Assembly (NCBI GenBank): GCA_023014365.1
Contig: JAEBUN010000005.1
Span: 1,364,001-1,428,000 of the forward strand
Direction: 5' to 3'
DNA: 64,000 bases
DNA from: Lepiota brunneoincarnata
Taxonomy: Eukaryota; Basidiomycota; Agaricomycetes; Agaricales; Agaricaceae
Under the pieces are notes generated by a model. That model saw nothing but the letters and a program-made list of their open reading frames with translations, was not told the origin of the DNA and did no database searches. Position 1 is the stretch's first letter. Each line of letters starts with the position of its first letter. A program made the translations under genes and the position numbers. Of the stretch, positions 10,611-22,500 are shown piece after piece.

Positions 10611-13600
10611 ATGTCCTGGTTCTCTACCTGGCTGCCGGAACTACCAGCTCTCAACCTCAATCTCGCCTTACCCACAAGCATTCAAGGACGTTTTCTATCG
10701 TTTATCTTAAAGAGGACTCTCGGTCATTTTTTCAAACCCGGTCAGCTTGATGTCCATCAAATTGATTCTCAGGTTGGTTCGGGCTTCGTGCAGGTGAATG
10801 GACTTGAACTTGACGGCGGGGTATGTGAATTCCATGTGTGGGGTACATAATAGCATTAATCTCATTATCAGGCGATAAATAATCTTCTTTCTGGACTGCC
10901 TCTGACTCTTGCCTCAGGGACCCTCTCTTCAGCGACTGTCCGCATACCATGGCCCAATCCCTTGACTTCGACTCTCGGATTCTCCTTAAATTCCCTACAT
11001 CTAACCCTTGAAACAACCTCCACTATGCCAGAATTTTCGCCAGATATTGACCTAGCTTCCTCCGTGGCTTCTGTTGCAGAGACCTTCCTTCATGAAGAAC
11101 TGTCCCCTCGCGAGGAAGCCTCGCTCATGGATTCACTCCATTCCGAACTTCCTTCGGTGAACATTGAGAAGGAAGTTTTTCCAGGAGGTTTGGATCCATT
11201 TTCCATAGAAAGTGACGGGGAGCCACGCAAGGAGACGGAGCCAGGTGGTATCTCGCTGCTCGCCACCCTGATTGAACGTCTACTCTCAAGATTTGAGTTT
11301 GATGCTCAGGACACCCGAGTCACGATTGTACATCCGGGCAATGTCAGTGTCACGCTGACTTTGTCAGAAGTCAGATACACCACGAACATCAAGCAATCAG
11401 GCACTAACTCATCCTCCACCGATCGATCGGCTCAAAGTGCTACCCGTTCTTTGGCAGTCAGTGGTATCACATTGCACATGAGAGATCTGCAGCCCGGGAT
11501 TCTCCAGTGTTCAGGTTCTACGACAGCCCTCTCTTGCTCCCCTAGGTTGCCTATGAGCACGGAGTCATGCCATGGGGTCTATCAGTCAGGGACTCCTAGT
11601 TCATCCTCTTCATCCCTCGATGAAGAAACCCAAATGGCAATGTCTCAATCCCTTGCCTCGCTTCCACCTCGGCCACCGTCCGTGGCCAGCACTATGTACG
11701 AGAGTGCCCTGTCAGTAGTCAACGAAGAGAGCGAGGACACCCCATCTGGTTCCGCCCATACACTCCCTTCAACACCCATCCATTCTGATGACAATCCGCA
11801 ATCCGCGCTCTCCGCTCAAGAGGAAATGGTATTCTCTTCCGGCTCCACGCCTCTCACGGTCCAGATGGCTACGCTACCTCTTTCGAGCGATCACGGGAGC
11901 CATACCTCTGATAGGGAAGATGGGATGACATTCTCTGTACAGGTTGGGGTCCTGGCTTTCGCGTTCCGAGCCTGCCATATCGGAGGTTTGTTGCGCCTTG
12001 CTAGTTTTATTACCTCTAAACTCCCCAAACCGGCGGATCCTCCCCCAAGAAAAACAGCAATAATAGGCGGGAAAGCAAATACATCTGCTTTCAACATAGA
12101 ATCCTCCCTGGATATCCGTGGTGTTGTTTTCCTGTTCCTCCCCCGATCTAGCGGTCCAGCTTCTGATGGTCTAGGAAATTTCTTCCTTCGTCCCTTAATT
12201 CCACTGCCCCTATCGTCCGGGTATACGCGTCTACATGTTGAAGCCGTCGCGAGCTCTCTCACTTTCTACTCGAATCCAAAGGTTCTTACGGAGGTCGGCG
12301 CTCAAGCGAGGGCAAGAACGGAGAACTACCTGTCGATGAAGGGCCATTTCTCCATCCACAGCATATCCGTGTTCGTGTTCCATACTTCTCGCGAGGGTAG
12401 CGAAATTTTGGCCTTCCCTGTCCTCTTTGCAGACCCCTACCTCCCGAACCAGTATCACTCCCCACATTACCACCCTACAACAAATGAGGGGGGCGTTAAC
12501 AGACCTTTACCATATTTTGACGTCCTCGACTGGACAGAAGATGAACATCAAAGGAGAGGTGCGGCACGGCTTTCTTATTGGCGGTGTAAACCCAGAACAC
12601 GACGTCAGACCCGCCATTCCGCCCAAGAGCCTTACTACACGGGCAACTCCGCACCTGGCCAGGAAGAAAATATTTCTGACCACTCACAGAATGGCCATGC
12701 ACTGACTTGCACTTTCGAGAAGTCACAGAATCACTACAAGCGATTATCACAGCTATCGGCCGATGGGAAACTCGCACCGCTTCACATTTGTGTGGATCTG
12801 AATACGATATTCGGCGACGATACCGTGCTGAGTTTTGTGGATGAGGTTACCAGCTCGCTTGATCCTGTTGAACAAATCGGGGATACTAATTACCCTGACG
12901 GGCTTGAAATGGACGGTACTCAACCTGCTACACCTAGGCAGCGCCACACGTACGGTGTGGAGAAGGAGAAAAAGCGGCCAGAACGCATTGTTCTCCACGA
13001 TCTGGATCTTGAACATAGCTACGAGGATATGTACTCGAAACCAACTCGCCAAAGACCTTCCAAGGTTTGTCCCTACGACTGAAGTTAGGTATTTCTCCGA
13101 CGTATCTGACTCTGTATTTCTAATAGCAGTCCTCGACCAAAGACAAGGTACGATTGTCTTTACGCGTGGCAGCGGTTCGCCTGGAGATACGAGTACCACC
13201 ACCGCGGAATATCCCTCGTTCGGGAGCTCTGATTATTGATATACATAACATTGAGGTCAGAAATGGCTTCAAGAAGACAGAAGCTCACGCACATTTCGTG
13301 GCACCTGAGCTCGAACCCGAACTTACCTCGAAGCCGGCGGAAAGTCAGCCGGTGCTTAGCGCTGAGTGCGCAAGGGTTCTGATATCACATTCCCTTGTCG
13401 GCCAATCGCTTGCCACGGCTCTTTTATCCCTTGGCCCCTTGTCAGAAAATGACGGATTAGAGTCGCCCGGCCGCCGCGAGCCCCTGCATCCTCGGCTTTC
13501 GGTGATCAAGTCACAGGCTAGTTCAGGCGTTATCACAGCGCTGAACATCGAGCTTCCTTCTGCCCATGTAGTGGCATCAAAGGAACTATTGGATGGATTA

Positions 13601-16600
13601 CAATACTTCATCGATGATGGATCCCAGCTTCTAGAACGATACTCTCAGCGGACTGCCAAGGTCGAAAGGGGGGGCAGGGAGAGCGCGGATACCAGTCTGA
13701 TTGGGAGTCGCTTCTTCATCAAATCGAGGAGCGGTAGTGCCTTCATGGGCAGCTCTGTTCCCGATAAGAGCGAGATCGTCGTGAATTTGTCTATTTCAGA
13801 AGGTGCGCCGATCAAAACATCAAGAAATTCTGTTATTTATGCCACCTTAGCTTTCCTTCGAGCCTGGGTACCAAGGACAGACAACGAGGGAACATCTGTG
13901 CGGCCGTTCGACGTATTCACATCGGAGCTCAATGTTCTTGTGGAATTTAAACCGGAAGGAAAGGTAAGTAATTCCGTTTGTTAAACCAATGCTTGCTCAT
14001 GCACAGGATGCAGGAAGAGACTATTGTTACACTTGCGATTCTAGATGTTAAGATTCAGAATGTGTTCAAGGCTGGCAAGTCTGAAACTCTTTTGGCGCTG
14101 ACATCTCCTCGGACTCTAGTATGTATCACGGAATTGGAGTATCAAAAGCCACTGACGCACCACCAGATGTCGACTCCCCGGCCGCTTGTCAAACTAAGGT
14201 TCGCCTCCCTGATGGCACCTGGGACTACTGCGAAGGAAACAAAGTTGAAGCTAACACTGTGTGATTTCACATGTAATATCTTCCCCGACATTGCCTGGGC
14301 GAAGGACCTCGGCCTGTTCATCAAGTCACCACCCGGCGTAAGTCTTTGGTTTTCCTCAAAACCCAAATCTGAATCGTGTGAAGACTTTTGAATCTGTCAT
14401 CCCGAGCGAACGGACTAGTATTGCACTGAAACTTCTGGATGGGTCTATTCGAGCATACGCGCCAACCAAACCTGGGGCCCTCGTTGTATACGTCGGAGAC
14501 TTGGATTTGACGACCGACATCACCGGTAAGTCGCCGGAGGCAAGTTTTGCCCTTGGGGTCCAACACCTCGCCATCCTCGCCCTTGATAATACCAATAGTC
14601 GCGGAGGCGAATGTGATATCCTGTACAACGAGAAAGGAGTTGCCTATTGGAAAGTGAGTTGCACACAAGGCACCGACGGCCTTAACCTGACAGGTTCTTC
14701 AAGTCTCTTGGTTTTGCGCTCGTCGCTGAGGTTGCTGGAACGAATATTGTCGTTACTATGACCAGAACTTCCCCTCCCCACGTCGATGTAAGTACCTTGT
14801 TTAGGTCCTACGGTGACAAGACTAAAGCTTTCTAAGCTTGTCATCGACGGCATTCAACTACACCTACATCTAGCTGCTGATACACCTGCTACTTTATCGG
14901 CACTGATCAACGATATCGCCTCGGTGTTTAACCCTCCACAAAAGCAGTATGTCTTACAGTTTTGCTGATTGTATTTGCGAGTGAAGTTGATGGCTCCCAT
15001 CTCAAGGACTCCTGAGGTAGCCAAAGAACCGGTCGTTCTCTCTCAAATGAGCGCTTCAAGGAATCTCATGGGTGGGTGCAATTGTACTATGAACACGTTT
15101 CTTTAGTCGATAGCTATTACCAGCATCAGTTGAGGACGTTGCATTCCGACGTCCACCAGAGATAGGCCCAGCCCCTGACATGATTCATGATGACCTCCCT
15201 ACCAACCCAGACTATTTGGATGAATCATTTGGTGCGGCTGCAGGATTTCGAGCATTTTCAGATGATGAGTTGGATGACCTGGAAAATGAGGATGATGGCT
15301 TTGAGAATAAAGATGTAGTCTCAGCAGAAGTGGAGCCGGGGGATGTCCTGAACGTCAACGGAGAAACCATCAAGGTCCACCCTGAAGGCATCGATATGAT
15401 TGAAGAGTACTATGACAACCTCCCCGTAGAAGTATCCGAGTCTCCTGTCAGGTAAGTCCGTGGTCCTTCCCCTCTGCGCTCCTCTACTGCACACCAACTC
15501 GCTCCAGTGGCATAGACAGCAAGCTGAAAGTCCGTGTAAGTGGAGGCGATGCGACACTTTTCTTGTACGATGGATACGACTGGGTCCGTACGCGGAAAGT
15601 CATTGAGGAGGAGGTCAAGGAAATGCGACGTCGGTTGGCCAAGATCCGCCAGTTGGTTGCCCTCGGCCAGGTGCAAAATTCTGGTGTGGAGGAGACGAGC
15701 GCGGTCCTCTTCAATTCTGTTTACATTGGCATTGGTCAGGAAGTTGACACCGAAGAACCTGGTGCCTTACTCGCAGCTATTGATGAAGAGCTCAGAGAGG
15801 ACGCCGAGACGTCCACGCAGAGTTCCTGGCAGTCCCTCAGGCCGGCAGGTACTACTGGGGCCACAGGGAAACAGCGAAGCCGGGCAATACGAGTCCACGG
15901 AAAAAAACTTACGCGGTCCAAGGGACCAAGCATGGAATTTAAGCTTATGGGCTTGAATGCAAATATGGATCAATTCCACCCAGACGAGATACTTGTGTCG
16001 AAAACGTTTGTTACAGTTCGCGATGTGGAGATTCTGGATCATATCAGGACTTCGACTTGGAAAAAGTTTTTGACTGCATTGCGATCCGATTCTAGAGGCA
16101 ACATCCGGGAGACCGGCTCGGATATGGTGAGAATCGAGTTGCGAGGTGTTCGACCTGCTCCCGGTCACCCCGCAGAGGAAGCGAGGTTGCGTGTATGTTC
16201 TATACATGACGATTCCTGCCAATTTTCACGCTGACCGTCGCCAAAGGCAAAAATACTACCTCTGCGGCTCTACGTAGACCAAGATGCGGTGGACTTCTTG
16301 AAAAAATTCTTCAGTTTCAAAGACGCGAATGATGAGCCTTCAGGACCCGAGAAATCTCCGTCAGAGGCATATATACGTAAGTAACGGGGATAATATGTTT
16401 CGGGCTTGGCTAATCCTCGAGTAGAGCTGGCCGAGATTTTCCCGGTCGACTTGAAGCTTGATTATAAACCACGCCGAGTTGACTACAGGGCACTTCGAGA
16501 GGGCCGTACTATTGAGCTGATGAACTTCTTCCATTTTGATGGTGCTGAAATGACTTTACGACATATAACACTAGCAGGAGTAAGCAGTTACTATTGCATT

Positions 16601-17394
16601 GGTCTGCTCACTGAAAGTTATCCAGGTTACCGGTTGGCCTCGTCTGTTTGAGATGCTGAACGATCTCTGGACTCCAGATGTCAAAGCCACTCAACTTGTG
16701 GACGTTATATCTGGTGTTGCTCCGATCCGCTCGGTGGTGAACGTTGGCTCTGGTGTTGCGGATCTTGTGCTACTCCCGATCTCTCAGTACAAAAAAGATG
16801 GTCGCATTGTGCGTGGTGTACAAAAGGGGGCGACCGCTTTCGTGAAGTCCACTGCCATCGAAGCCATCAAAATGGGTGCCCGTCTCGCCACCGGAACCCA
16901 GGTGATCCTGGAACAAGCGGAAAGCGTATTGGGCGGACAGTTCAGAGATTCATATACAACAGAGACACTTCAAGTGCCGACTTTCGATGATGCTGGTCGT
17001 TTGAGCATGGGCTCTAGCGACGAGGAAAACGGCGAATCCGACTTGATTTCAAAGTACGCTGAGCAGCCGACCGATATCATAGAAGGGTTCCAGTCTGCAT
17101 ACCAGAGTCTGCGTCGCAATCTCAACTCTGCAGCCCAAACAATCTTAGCCGTTCCTATGGAAGTGTATGAAAGATCGGGTAATGAGGTGGGTCATTCGTC
17201 GGTTTGGTACGTGCTTTAAAGACTAAAAAGAAACATAGGGACCTGTGCGTTCCGTAATTCGTGCTGTCCCTATTGCAGTGTTGAAACCCATGATCGGAGC
17301 GAGTGAAGCCGTCAGCAAGACCTTGCTCGGGCTTCACAACACTCTCGACCCTAATATCCGAGGAGAGAACGAAGCCAAGTATAAGCACCGGTAG
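10611..17394 (+). CDS. ATG2: Autophagy-related protein 2 (lipid-transfer protein)
   Basis: ATG2 is the long rod-shaped protein that moves phospholipids from the ER to the growing isolation membrane with Atg9 and Atg18. The start [20 protein letters not shown] leads into a Chorein_N domain: [20 protein letters not shown], then [13 protein letters not shown] and, across an intron, [20 protein letters not shown]. The long middle has a Ser-rich disordered part (around 11380-11870) followed by beta-rich segments. The C-terminal ATG2_CAD-like region contains [20 protein letters not shown], then [20 protein letters not shown] and [20 protein letters not shown], a highly conserved block. It ends [20 protein letters not shown] ... 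KYKHR. About a dozen short introns are needed. It is the longest gene here at about 6.8 kb, as the family demands. Confidence 0.92.
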
Positions 17395-17547
17395 CCTCGA
17401 ATACTAGCTCTTCTTTTTTCATGACCATGCAACTGTATTACATTCGTGGTATACATAGTATACAACCCAGCAACCGCAGCCTAATACACACACATTTCTA
17501 GATGTGTCAGTAGAGCTCCCGATGACACAGTGACCTACCCACCGCAT

Positions 17548-18334
17548 TCAGTCAATCTCCATTCCCATCGATCGGCCCTCTCCCTGAACTAGGGCGCTCC
17601 TTGTTTTAGAAGCAACTTTAATCTTTTCTCTGACCTTCGGTGTCTCCCCAATGGCCAGGGGCTCATGTAATTTGACTGACGCCTTGGCTTTCTCTAGAGT
17701 CTTTTGACGGTGTGCTCTCTGCTTTGCTTTTGCCATAGCCATTCTGTCAAAGGACCAATAGGTACGTCATGAATAATACACAATATGCAGACATACCTGT
17801 TCTTGAAGAATGCTTTCTCTCTCCGCGCTTTGATCTCACCCACCCGTTTCATGGCCTTGATAGTGGCTTGTATCAGATCGCGGTCGTAGCGAACTGGAAC
17901 ATTGCGTCGTTTCTCGAAATCAATCGTCGAGTCCTGGTGTTGGTAATGAAGTTTTTCGTAACAATAAAAAATAAGCGACTTCTTACGATTGTCATCTCCT
18001 TACCCGCCGCCTTTCTAAACGCTTTCGTCCACCGCACCTTCCGTGGATTGCGTTTCATTCTGACACAAAGCTCAGTGAATGGGCTTATAGATAATGCAGG
18101 GAAAATACATACTTGAAGTTTTTGTGACATCTGAAAGAGATTTTAGAAGGGTTTTGGAAGGTGGACCTAGTTCCTCTTACTTTGATGTACAGAACCGGAA
18201 GACTTTTGCGTCATTCCGGACAAAGGCCGTTCCTGGGCTACTATAAACACAGTACACTGCGAAGATCGAGCGCAATACTTACCATGGCCAGGGTAAACAT
18301 TGGTGGAGCAGAAATAGCACTTTTCAATGCGCAT
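17548..18334 (-). CDS. RLP24: Ribosome biogenesis protein RLP24
   Basis: Rlp24 is the eL24-like placeholder on pre-60S particles, exchanged for ribosomal protein eL24 after Drg1 action. The start [19 protein letters not shown] carries the first half of the C2-C2 zinc finger, and the distal exon contains [23 protein letters not shown]. Spliced exons give the family motif around [12 protein letters not shown] and [17 protein letters not shown]. The C-terminal extension [20 protein letters not shown] and the following basic stretch distinguish Rlp24 from the shorter ribosomal eL24. The exon after the start is split by several introns, so internal borders are approximate. The nearest upstream gene is the deaminase on the same strand. 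Confidence 0.88.
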
Positions 18335-18870
18335 TGTAAAGAGGGCACGCAACCCAGCACAACAGAATCAATATACCTTTTGTCACCACGTGACTCAAAT
18401 ATTTCCACTGAGGTAATCTTTTTGCCCCTACCGTTACTTGGCACACGCAGTTTCTGCTGCCCAGTAGAAAGCTCGAGGTGTCTGGCGGGCTTGTGGTGGC
18501 ATCCGTCTCTTGGGGCTTCTGTTGCTTGGTCCCCGATCTGCAATGGACAAGTCTACTGGAGGAGATGGTGTTTTCTATGTGCTAGCCTTATCGTTCTCGG
18601 TGTTGTTTTGCTATTTCTTCATATGCCTTCTTCCCCGTCACGATGCCTACTGGTGTCCGCTGCCGTTGGTCCGGGGGACATATTACATTCCAATCAGTAC
18701 CTGCGCTTCTTAGGTTGGTGAGAATCGTCGATATTCACAGACGGGTAGGGTCGTTCATGAAATAGCGGAAGGGGCAAAATGGGTTGCAAGAAATTTCTCC
18801 TAGCATTCAGGATGCCCATTTTACGCGGATTGTTGTGCAACAGTTCGGAATTACATTTCTAGTCGCTCTT
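18335..18870. other. Intergenic region upstream of RLP24
   Basis: About 540 bp without a gene I can support. A CACGTG box lies near 18389 within CCACGTGACTC, a common bHLH-type site, and could serve RLP24. A short plus-strand frame from an ATG at 18541 (57 residues, one hydrophobic stretch) is open but resembles nothing I know and has no homologous-looking motif. Confidence 0.4.
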
Positions 18871-19452
18871 TCACTTGAGTGTATGACCTGTACGAGCCAC
18901 TCGCAGGCATTCCTCCTGATAGTTGGTCAACCAAATAACCTCAACCCCCGCGTGCTTTAATCTCTGTCCCCCTTCACATTTGACAAAATCATCTGGCTCG
19001 CCCACACCGATATAGCATCTATGAATTTTGGCTGCAATGATAGCGTCTGCACAGGGCGCAAGCCCAGATGTTCGGACTGAGCATGGTTCCAATGTGGTGT
19101 AGATATTTGCTGAGGCCAAGATATTCTGGATGTCCAGATCTTGGGCTGATGGGAACAAAGTGGCAAGTTGGGTCATCGATAGCGCTCTAGCTTTCTTTAA
19201 AGCATTGGCTTCAGCATGTGTATTTCCAGCCAATTCCCTCGAGAAACCGGTAGCGAGGACGGTGGCCTCGAGTGATGCAGGTGGCCACCTGACAGTAATC
19301 ACACAACCAACACAGAATGCAGTCTGGGTTGGTTGGCACTTCCGTGCCTCGTCAAGCGCCAGGCGTAGGAAACGCAGGCTCTCTTCTAATGGAGACTCTT
19401 AGCGCCATGCATGGTGTGGAGCAAAGGGGAACGGACCAGATGGCGAAGACAT
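18871..19452 (-). CDS. CMP/dCMP-type deaminase, riboflavin pathway (Rib2/RibD-like)
   Basis: The protein has the zinc-dependent deaminase signature: HAEANALKKARAL supplies the His and catalytic Glu, and TLEPCSVRTSGLAPCADAII supplies the two zinc cysteines. The Arg-Thr-Ser-Gly spacing is typical of 2,5-diamino-6-ribosylamino-pyrimidinone 5'-phosphate deaminases of riboflavin synthesis (C-terminal half of yeast Rib2). The N-terminal part LRFLRLALDEARKCQPTQTA FCVGCV also fits. From the best ATG (ending at 19452) the frame hits TAA at 19399-19401. A 39-nt GT-AG intron (19398-19436) would remove it and join MSSPS to ESPLEESLRFL. If that intron is not real the gene is interrupted or starts differently. 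Divergent from SPT6, with 120 bp between starts. Confidence 0.68.
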
Positions 19453-19572
19453 TAAAGGTTAAAGTTGCTTGCTGCACTGCTTTCAGCAACTCTGCTTACG
19501 TATGCAGTGTGGGCACAGACATGCTTGAAAGTGTTTGACCTCTACTCTCTCATCACTCGTACTGGTTTTATC

Positions 19573-22500
19573 ATGTCCTCGTCCCAACTAGACGAATTTA
19601 TGGAGAGCCAGGTAGAAGGCAATGACGATCCTATGCGAGGCACCATGCAGGAGGAAGGGGAGGGGGATGGCGATGAGATGGCGGCCAACATGACAGACGA
19701 CAGTTCGGAAGAAGGAGAAGAAGACGAAGAGGAGGCACGCAGGATAAGGGAGGGGTTTATTGTAGACGAGGATGAAGAAGAGGAGGAGGAGGATGAAGAG
19801 GAGGAGCGCCGTAGACGACGAAAGAAACGCAAGAAGCACCACCGCAGACGTGAATTTTCACATGTTCTTTCAACCCATTGGTGACTTATTGTATTGCAGG
19901 AGAGCAAGAAGGTGAGGAGCTTGAGGAAGATGACCTGGATTTGCTCGCCGAAAACACTGGCATTGCCTTCAAAAAGAACCGATTAACGCGCCTCAGACGC
20001 GGGCGTGTTTCCGAGTCCCCACCCGCTACCTCTGCTAAACGAAGAAATGTAGTAGAATCATCTGACGAAGATCTCGACAATGACGATAACCTTCCTCAAG
20101 TTCAAGATATCCAGAAAATTTGGGACGACGAGCGTAATAGGGATGACGAGGACGATGGGGATATGGACCTTTCTGATTTCATTGATTATGATGAGGGCGA
20201 AGGAGCCATGGATGAGGCATCTCGCTTGGAACGTAGACGGGAGCAGCAAGAATTACTAAAACGTAAAAGGGCATTTGGTAGCCGGCCAGAGCTCGCAGGT
20301 ATCGATGCAAAGTGAGCGGGATTATCTCGATTTCTTGGGCTATTGCTGATCTTACACAGTGCCTGGGATGAGATACATGATGTATTCGGGGACGGTCATG
20401 ACTATGACTGGGCGCTTGTTGGAGAGGAAGACATGGAACTGGAAGAGGAACAACTGAAACAGGACACGAAATATCAAGATGTACGGAACCTCTATATTGG
20501 GCCAGCACCTGCTCATTAGTTATTATTTCAGGTGTTTGAACCGTCGGAGATCCGTAAAAAGATGTTAACGGACGATGACGATCTAATTCGTGTCCAGGAT
20601 ATCCCAGAACGCATGCAGCTTGCGACCTCCTCTTTTTCTTCGAACGCCACCCTTTCCACACACACGCCAATGACAGAAGCTGACCTTGATGGCGCCGCTA
20701 TGTGGGTCACTCAACGAATATCCACCCGCAAAAATCGGGAATATTTCAGCGCAGACGGTCAATTGCAGCATCTCAGAGGTGCTCTTGTCATGGCTGTCAC
20801 TTCTGCATTGCGCTATCTTTTCGTTGAAGAATTCGAGGTACCTCACATCTGGGCACACAAACGGGATTATCTTTGTCATTTTGATGTCTCTGATATCCGG
20901 ACACGCAAGGAATTGTTGTCCCTGAATGAGCTCTGGCGCATATACTCCTTGGGACAGAAGTATCGGTCGTTGTTGGAAAGGAAGCGGGCACTATCCACGT
21001 TATATGAACGGTTGCAAGTGAACGACGAGTATTACGAAGCGGATATCCTGCCCCGCATTGACAGTGCCGAACTTGTGGCAGATGCCACAGAGTGGTTGCA
21101 TTTGAAGTACAAAGAAAAGAAGGGTGATGCGGTTGAATCTCGTGTGCACGAGGAGGAACCTGACGTGAAGAAGCCGAAAATGCCTAGTCGTATTTCAGCA
21201 TATGGGGTTGCAAAAAGGAGCATCGTTTCAAAACTAGCCGAAGTTGGTCTCCCGTCAACCTGTTGATGCCTTCATCTCACCGATTTTTAGGGTTTTGGGC
21301 TGGAATCGCGCCAAATAGTCGCGAATTTTATAGCATCAGACCGAGTGCACTTCATTCGGGATCAGGATTTCAATCCAAGTGTTTATGCCGAACAGTTTGG
21401 CGATCCAGATCCTTTGAAAGCCCTCGCTCCGGAGGAATTACTTCGTCGTGCTCGGTTGATCTTGTCAACTGAGCTCGGAAAGGATCCCTTGTTGAGAGAT
21501 TACATCCGCAAGCTCTTGAGAGAAGAAGCTCAGGTGACAGTTGAACCAACAGAAAAAGGCATTGTCAAGATCGATCAGAACCATCCTTACTACGTGTGTC
21601 CTTCCTGTGTTTACTATGTTTCCCGCCAGACTGACACCTCTATCAGAATTTCAAATATCTTCTCCGGAAACCGATCAAAGATATGTTAGAATCCGCGCAA
21701 TTCTTGCATATCCTTGCGGCCGAGAAAGAGCACCTAGTGACAGTCTCGATCTTCCTTCTTAACGAACAGAGAGTAGAGCTTGAACAGAAGCTAAACAATG
21801 CCTTCAGCTCTGATAATTTCAGCGAGACTACGAGGTTGTGGAACGTCGAGCGGGCTCAGGTAGTTCAGGAGGTTGTCGAACAACACCTTATCCCCATCGG
21901 TGCGAAGTGGGTGAGAGAGTATCTTCGAGAAGAGGTTGAAGATTTCCTCGCTCAGAGTTGTGCTGTAAAGCTGCGCAAGGTATGTGGTATAGTGGTTTTT
22001 ATACCCATCCATCTCAACGCATTATTCAGCGCATCAATGTCGCCCCTTATATAGTCGCTGGCATGAAACCTGGTGATACGTCCTCGGTACTGGCTCTCTC
22101 TTGGGGTAGGGGTGATCCTCAGAAAGACGCCATTTCTATCGCTTTCCTTGACGAGGCTGGTCGCATGCGTGAACACACCAAAATCGATAATCTTTTCGAC
22201 AGTGACAACCTTGACGAGTTCATTGATCTACTTAAACGGCGCAAACCGGATGTCATTGTCATCGGCGGTCTCAGCATGGCCACGCTGAGGCTTAGCCAAC
22301 GAGTGAAGGAAGTTCTCTCAGGAAAGTATTCGCAGTCAGCTGGTGGGGAGTCTGGCTGGGGATCACATGAACAATTTGAGATACCGGTTATTTACGTCTA
22401 CGACGACGTCGCGCGTATATATCAACATAGCAACCGGGCGGCCGAAGAGTTCAGCGGGCTTTCTTCGAACACCAAATACTGTATTGGCCTCGCTCGATAT

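Noticed and set aside
18161..18721. 186-codon plus-strand frame
   Set aside because: It lacks an ATG at its start, overlaps the RLP24 5' end in antisense and has no recognisable domain.
19740..19850. GAA/GAG-rich repeat tract as possible satellite
   Set aside because: It encodes the acidic Asp/Glu stretch normal for the Spt6 N-terminus.
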